A DNA stretch of 64,000 bases from Juglans regia. Lineage: Eukaryota; Streptophyta; Magnoliopsida; Fagales; Juglandaceae. The stretch spans positions 23,093,098 through 23,157,097 of the forward strand of contig NC_049903.1 in assembly GCF_001411555.2 (NCBI RefSeq), written 5' to 3'. Position numbers and translations under genes: made by a program. Position 1 is the stretch's first letter. Each line of letters starts with the position of its first letter. Positions 59,743-64,000 of the stretch are shown here, in pieces. The notes under the pieces were generated by a model. That model did not search any database, was not told where the DNA came from, and saw only the letters and a list, made by a program, of their open reading frames with translations.

Positions 59743-62166
59743 TGTAACAACCCGCTAGAAATTCATTGGTGGAATTTCTATTGACTTTAGGAATCTCGTG
59801 AAAACTCCATAAGTTTTCACGAATCGATCAATCGTATAGGTTTTAGTCTGTCAACATAGTCAGTGTTATCACTCACTATGATGCTAGAAATATGAGTTTT
59901 ATTTATTTGAGGTGGTTAGAAGTGTCAGAATGCATTATGGTCTACGCCATTAGACTCAGTGGATTATTTAAGATTTTATGGCGCAATAAGTTTATTTTCA
60001 TATTTTCGGACGAAACGACTATTTGAAACTATGAAATTATTTTTAGGGGCACTTCAATATTGAATTTCGGTAAACGATTTTCACTATAGGTAAATATGAA
60101 TATTTAGGAATTTTTAGTGCTAAGTTTATGATTCACTTTTTCGGAGTGAATAGTAATCTCGGTAAGCGCACCAATTATAGTGTTTCAAAATCATAGTGTG
60201 GAATGTCCAAATTAGATTAGAGAAATGTTATTTGGACACTTGGCAAGATCTTAGCCACACTTAGTAAATAATATTAGACACTTGGCACCATGAGGAGCGT
60301 TTGATGGATTTGAAGGAATCAATGTGTGAAATCATGCCACTTAAGCAAAACTTTGTTTCATCTGCTCAACCAAATTGTGCCAGATCAAAAAGGGCTTTAA
60401 TCCTAGTGAAACCGTAAATGGTGGGAATCCAATTGAAAGCCCAAAAGCATTGTTGAAATCGGAACCCTAAACGGTTTCCCCAAAACCCTAAAGTTGGCCT
60501 CTAAACATTTTCTAATCCGATTTCTAGCATTGTGTTTAATGACTTGATTAAATCACTTCCACATACTATTAATCCTTCAAATTTGTGTTAGAACATCATT
60601 ATCCAACCTTGTTAACCTTGAAAATTTGATTGGGCCAAGTGATATTGGATTTGGGCTTGATAGCAACCCAAACCCTCTTTAAACCCCAAAATTTAGGCCC
60701 ATTCGGTTTAGGGCCCATTAAGGCCCACGAATTTGGTCACCATAGAATTGCTTCATGGCTAAGCTTTGTACCCCCACTTGGCTGGCCAGATCTTTACAAG
60801 AAGGGCCTAGAAGGTTCTTGAAGTACAAAGCTAAAGGGCCACCTCACTCTTTCACTCTTACACTCTACCTTTAGAAAAGATCTTGGATTGATTTTTATGA
60901 GAAGAAAAGGCCATGTGATACCCCATATGATAAGGATAAGTGTAGGTGGTGTATGGGATCCCACATTGCTTGGGAAGGAGAAGTTCTTGCTCTTTATAAG
61001 GTTCTAATGGGATTCCAATTGTATCATTGACTAGTCCTTTTGGAGTATAGGCCATGTGGTTTGGGCCTTCTATTGGGGCGTTACAAATGGTATCAGAACC
61101 TATCCCAACCAGAAATGTGGGACTTGAGCCGTGCCACCTACGAAGGACAGGCCCGACGAGAACGTCGGGAATTTAAGGGGGGGAGATTGTGATACCCCAT
61201 ATGATAAGGATAAGGGTAGGTGGTGTATGGGATCCCACATTGCTTGGGAAGGAGAAGTTCTTGCTCTTTATAAGGTTCTAATGGGACTCCAATTGTATCA
61301 TTGACTAGTCCTTTTAGAGTATAGGCCATGTAGTTTGGGCCTTCTATTGGGGCGTTACAGGCCAACACTCAACCTTTCTTTCAGTCCTATCACTTTCCAT
61401 AACTTGTGTAAGAGGCTCTCCAGTCCACTTCCCACGAAAAGCAACCCTTCATTACACTTTTCTTTCATAGAACACAAAAGACACTCTCGGGCAATTTTTC
61501 TTACATCTTTTGAACGCCTGTTTCGAAGCTTTTGTAAGTGTTTTCTCGCCAAGTTTCCTTCATAAAAGTTAGTTCTTTCTGAGTCTAGTTTATGTGGATA
61601 TCTTATTTGTTCCATTTGGAGATAATTTGATTGGTAAAAATTTGTTTATAACCCAAAAAAGTCATTCTGGGCGATAAACTGGAGTGTGTTCGTTTCTGGA
61701 CTTTGACCAAGCTAATGATTAGATCTTGGTCCGAAATTTTTATGGAGTATTGTTAACATGTGTATATGATTATTGGTTGAGGATTTGTTGCATGCTTAAA
61801 AGTTTTGGAGAAATAGTTTCTTAGATCTAGAAACTTAGAAACTGGAAGAGGAAAAATAGTTTCTGTTTTGAGAAAGTTTAAATCTTTTATGGTTTAATCT
61901 TATTCCAATGGCTTTGATATTTTTATTGAAAGATCCTAAGCCCTTTATATACATGTTAGAATGTTATTTTGAAGATATTTGTTGTTAGTTTCGAAGATAG
62001 GAAATTTTATGCAAGGAGATATTTGGTTAGGCCAAAGTGATGATGTTCTTGGCTAAATTTATGTTTTGGGTGATGTTTAACCATGTGATCTTGAGTTTGA
62101 TGCTTGGATCTGTTTTAGGACACCTTTCTAAACCATGTGATGTTTTGATTTGGAGATCACATCTTT
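59743..62166 (+). mobile_element. 3' LTR, truncated
   Basis: It follows the 5' LTR in order up to about the level of 54,738, then stops in GGAGATCACATC and passes into an 83-bp minisatellite. The lost part is about the second half of the LTR. It contains the TRIM at 60,914-61,359. Confidence 0.85.
60914..61359 (+). mobile_element. Complete TRIM element, 446 bp, TSD GGCCA
   Basis: Two 172-bp terminal repeats (60,914-61,085 and 61,188-61,359) start TGTGATACCCC and end GGGGCGTTACA; I count four differences between them. The 102-bp interior starts with a primer-binding site (TGGTATCAGAAC, 61,088-61,099) and ends with a purine tract (AAGGGGGGGAGA). GGCCA flanks both ends, and the unoccupied site is visible in the 5' LTR near 53,930 (AAAAGGCCAACACTCAACC). 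It has no coding capacity and depends on enzymes from other elements. Short matches to 5S rRNA (GGATCCCA, TGCTTGGG) are not enough to call it Cassandra. Confidence 0.92.
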
Positions 62167-62195
62167 AGGAGAATCTTGGTGATACAGCTAGTTCA

Positions 62196-63129
62196 AGCAC
62201 TGGGTAGGCGTTCTTGGTCAAGGAATGACTAGGTTTAAAAAATTTAATCAGCATGATGCTTACATTCTTGGGTGTCTAAATGTTAATCCTATCCCTATTC
62301 AACATCATCCAATTCATCTCATTACTTGGTCTAAACCACTACTTGGTAGAGTCAAGTTAAATACGGACGGGAGCTGCCTGGGTAACCCAGGTATTTCAGG
62401 TGCAGGAGGGGTCATTCGAGATATGCAGGGGTCTGTTTTATTGGCTTTTTCAATGAATTTGGGATATGGTGATAGTACCAAAGCAGAACTACAGGCTTTA
62501 CTGGAAGGGATAAAACGTTGTAAAGAATTAAATTTGTCTGCTCTGGATATTGAAGTGGATTCACAGGTGGTTCTGTCGTGGCTGAAGAATAACAGGTGCA
62601 GAATCTTGTATTTGGAGGACTTCTGGGAGGAGTTGCAGGAGCTGATTAAAGACATGGATTACAAAGTTTCTCATATTTTTAGGGAAGGGAATGCTGTTGC
62701 CGATTGGCTTGCTCGGTGGGGGGCAAGAGTGGGTGATGCGGAATGGAGGAATACGTCGGATGCTCCTGCTATGCTGCGGGGTTTAATTAGGATGGACAAA
62801 TGGGGCATTGCGTCCATTCGGTGCAAATCGCATGAGGTTAGGTGTTAATCCTCTAGGGGATGCTATGTGTATTGAAGAACTCTTTTTTGTTTAGTGTCTA
62901 TTTGGGAAGGGGGTTGCAGAACTCTCCATTCGTCATATGAGCGTCGAGTACTTTGCTGTAGGGTAGTAATTATTTTTGTGTTATTCATTAGGCCTTGTTA
63001 GATGGTTTTTCTTGGTTGTTTGGTTAATTGTTTTGTAATTATTGGTTGGTCTTGAGGGTTTTTTTTTTTTTTGGTTATTGTAACCACGGTTTTCCTCCGC
63101 CACAAGTGAGGGATCATTAATAAATTCGG
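62196..63129 (+). mobile_element. 5'-truncated LINE (934 bp), TSD ACAGCTAGTTCA
   Basis: The 12 bases ACAGCTAGTTCA occur at 62,184-62,195 and 63,130-63,141. The insert starts within the ORF2 RNase H region and ends ATTAATAAATTCGG without a long poly(A) tail. 5' truncation is the usual result of incomplete target-primed reverse transcription. Confidence 0.85.
62198..62848 (+). CDS. LINE ORF2 C-terminal RNase H domain, intact fragment
   Basis: The frame is open from 62,198, two bases inside the insert; the first Met is at 62,225, giving 207 codons. Residues ~45-165 form an RNase H fold with the catalytic set kept: D48 (KLNTDGSC), E88 (KAELQALLEG), D112 (IEVDSQVV) and D160 in HIFREGNAVADWLA, with the nearby His150. 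In the full LINE this domain lies after the reverse transcriptase and removes RNA from RNA:DNA hybrids. The start is arbitrary because the upstream ORF2 was lost in the truncation. It has no promoter of its own that I can see, so it is unlikely to be expressed as a gene. Unlike the other coding remnants here it has no stop, which suggests a recent insertion. Confidence 0.8.
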   Translation, partial: HWVGVLGQGMTRFKKFNQHDAYILGCLNVNPIPIQHHPIHLITWSKPLLGRVKLNTDGSCLGNPGISGAGGVIRDMQGSVLLAFSMNLGYGDSTKAELQALLEGIKRCKELNLSALDIEVDSQVVLSWLKNNRCRILYLEDFWEELQELIKDMDYKVSHIFREGNAVADWLARWGARVGDAEWRNTSDAPAMLRGLIRMDKWGIASIRCKSHEVRC

Positions 63130-63397
63130 ACAGCTAGTTCATCCACATAACTTGAGGCTAGAGTGAACACTTTGTACGATAGAGTTTACTCCCAAAGGAG
63201 AATTCTGATAAAATAACTAGTTCATCCACATAATTTAAAATTGGAGGGAACATTTTGTGTATTGGGGTTCATTCCCAAAGGAGGGATCTTGATGACACTA
63301 TTAGTTCATCTATAATGGTTTAAGTTCTGTTATTGTTTATGAGTGTCAAACTTAAAGCATTAATGTGATTAAAATGCATTTCTTGCAATAAGTATAT

Positions 63398-64000
63398 TGT
63401 GATGGCCCGAGTTTTTGTCTAGGCTTCGCCCTTAGAATTTGTTATAGGATGCCATGGCATTTTAGGAGCATTAGTTTCTTTGGAAGGCCTTAGAAACCTT
63501 TGATGTAGTAACTTAAACCAATAGGAGAATAACCCTAGTTTACTTTGGAATTTCAGCCTTATTGGGAAACTTAGGTCCAATGGTTTAGGCCCATGACCCA
63601 ATTCTAAGTTGCTAGTGTTATGTGTCCTGAGAATGTTATACCTTGAACCTAGCCTTGAAAGTGGGTTAAGGGGGAGAGAGAGGTGTAGGCAAGCACCAAG
63701 ATGGGCTTACATGCTTAGCACATTGTTCTTTTGCCCAGAATTCAAGTTCCAATGTAGGTTTCTTGGGAAGGGCAGCCTAGGGAAGTGATATGGGTTTTTC
63801 TAGAAGTTTTGCATAGGAAACTGAAGGGAAACCTTTGGGATTTCGAATTTCCTAGCTTTTGCCATGCGTCAAGCATGCACCAAGTTTCTAGAAGATTTTT
63901 GTGATAAGACTTTTGTATCAAGAACAAGTTTGCCCTTAGGGTTTTGGCTAGCATATTCCCCAAGCATTCCATTCACTTGCCACTTGTCACTTAGTGTATT
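63398..64000 (+). mobile_element. Possible start of another Ty3-type LTR
   Basis: TGTGATGGCCCGAGTTTTTG at 63,398 has the form of plant Ty3 LTR starts and follows AT-rich sequence. The rest runs past the window edge without a domain, so the call rests on the terminus alone. Confidence 0.3.

Larger units (their letters stand above)
52767..62166 (+). mobile_element. LTR-A Ty3 element: 5' LTR, PBS, gag remnant, PPT, truncated 3' LTR
   Basis: LTRs starting TGTAACAGCCCGCTAG and TGTAACAACCCGCTAG flank an internal region of only 2.5 kb with a primer-binding site, a broken gag and a polypurine tract. No reverse transcriptase, RNase H or integrase remains. The two LTRs differ by scattered changes over the first hundred bases, so the insertion is younger than its neighbours. 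The left flank ends GGATAA inside a LINE fragment; the right TSD is lost with the 3' LTR end. Confidence 0.9.
62164..63330. repeat. 83-bp minisatellite, about 2.5 units, split by a LINE
   Basis: With the LINE removed, unit 1 is 62,167-62,195 plus 63,142-63,195, and unit 2 runs 63,196-63,278 or close. A partial third follows. Shared words are AGGAGAATTCT/AGGAGAATCTT, CTAGTTCATCCACATAA, GAACA(C/T)TTTGT and CATTCCCAAAGGAG. Origin unknown. Confidence 0.75.

Noticed and set aside
60914..61359. TRIM as a Cassandra element with 5S rRNA
   Set aside because: Only GGATCCCA and TGCTTGGG match 5S; the rest of the polymerase III promoter region is missing.

Overview
The window is nuclear DNA of a flowering plant and is almost wholly transposable elements, stacked inside one another. 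The evidence is plant-type Ty3 and Ty1/copia LTR ends, plant L1-type LINE proteins (endonuclease, reverse transcriptase, C-terminal RNase H), a FAR1/FHY3-type Mutator transposase with plant introns, a GRF zinc-finger gene of the At4g04775-like type, and remnants of a DEAH-box helicase and a Shaker-type K+ channel. The proteins look like those of a woody eudicot, possibly Fagales/Juglandaceae; that is an impression from protein resemblance, not proof. No intact host gene was found. Coordinates of nested elements were set from terminal sequences and target-site duplications (TSDs) read by eye.

Layout. 1-13,050: two copies of a long-LTR Ty3 family (called LTR-A here), one minus (1-4305, interrupted by a ~1.2 kb insertion) and one plus (5740-12,632). 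The plus copy lies in the gag of an older Ty3 element and is itself interrupted by a defective minus-strand Ty3 element (8221-11,623, TSD TATCT). 14,361-32,301: a single minus-strand LINE flanked by a 16-bp TSD. It is split between ORF1 and ORF2 by an ~11.8 kb Mutator-like element (MULE, 18,678-30,500), and its ORF1 is split again by a 556-bp MITE. The MULE carries a FAR1-type transposase gene (plus, 10 coding exons, three premature stops) and, facing it, a GRF zinc-finger/coiled-coil gene (minus), with a K+ channel pore fragment between them.

33,950-48,425: a tandem array of three ~1.0-1.1 kb LTR-like units. The third is cut by a four-level nest: array unit, then a SIRE/Maximus-like copia solo LTR (TSD AGATT), then a ~5.2 kb Ty3 solo LTR (TSD ATACA), then an LTR-A solo LTR (TSD CCCGT/ACCGT). 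48,426-52,766: degenerate fragments, including two exons of a DEAH-box RNA helicase pseudogene and a LINE reverse-transcriptase fragment. 52,767-62,166: the best-preserved LTR-A element, with a 4.45 kb 5' LTR, PBS, broken gag, no reverse transcriptase or integrase, a PPT, and a truncated 3' LTR that hosts a complete 446-bp TRIM element. 62,164-63,330: an 83-bp minisatellite split by a 5'-truncated LINE that keeps an intact RNase H domain. The window ends in a probable further LTR.

Functionally, the elements are parasites of different ages. Several recombined to solo LTRs, and every multi-domain gene seen has been broken by stops, frameshifts or later insertions. The part most worth a second look is the two-gene MULE. 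Its convergent transposase plus accessory-gene plan recalls MuDR (mudrA/mudrB), but the second gene is a GRF zinc-finger protein.
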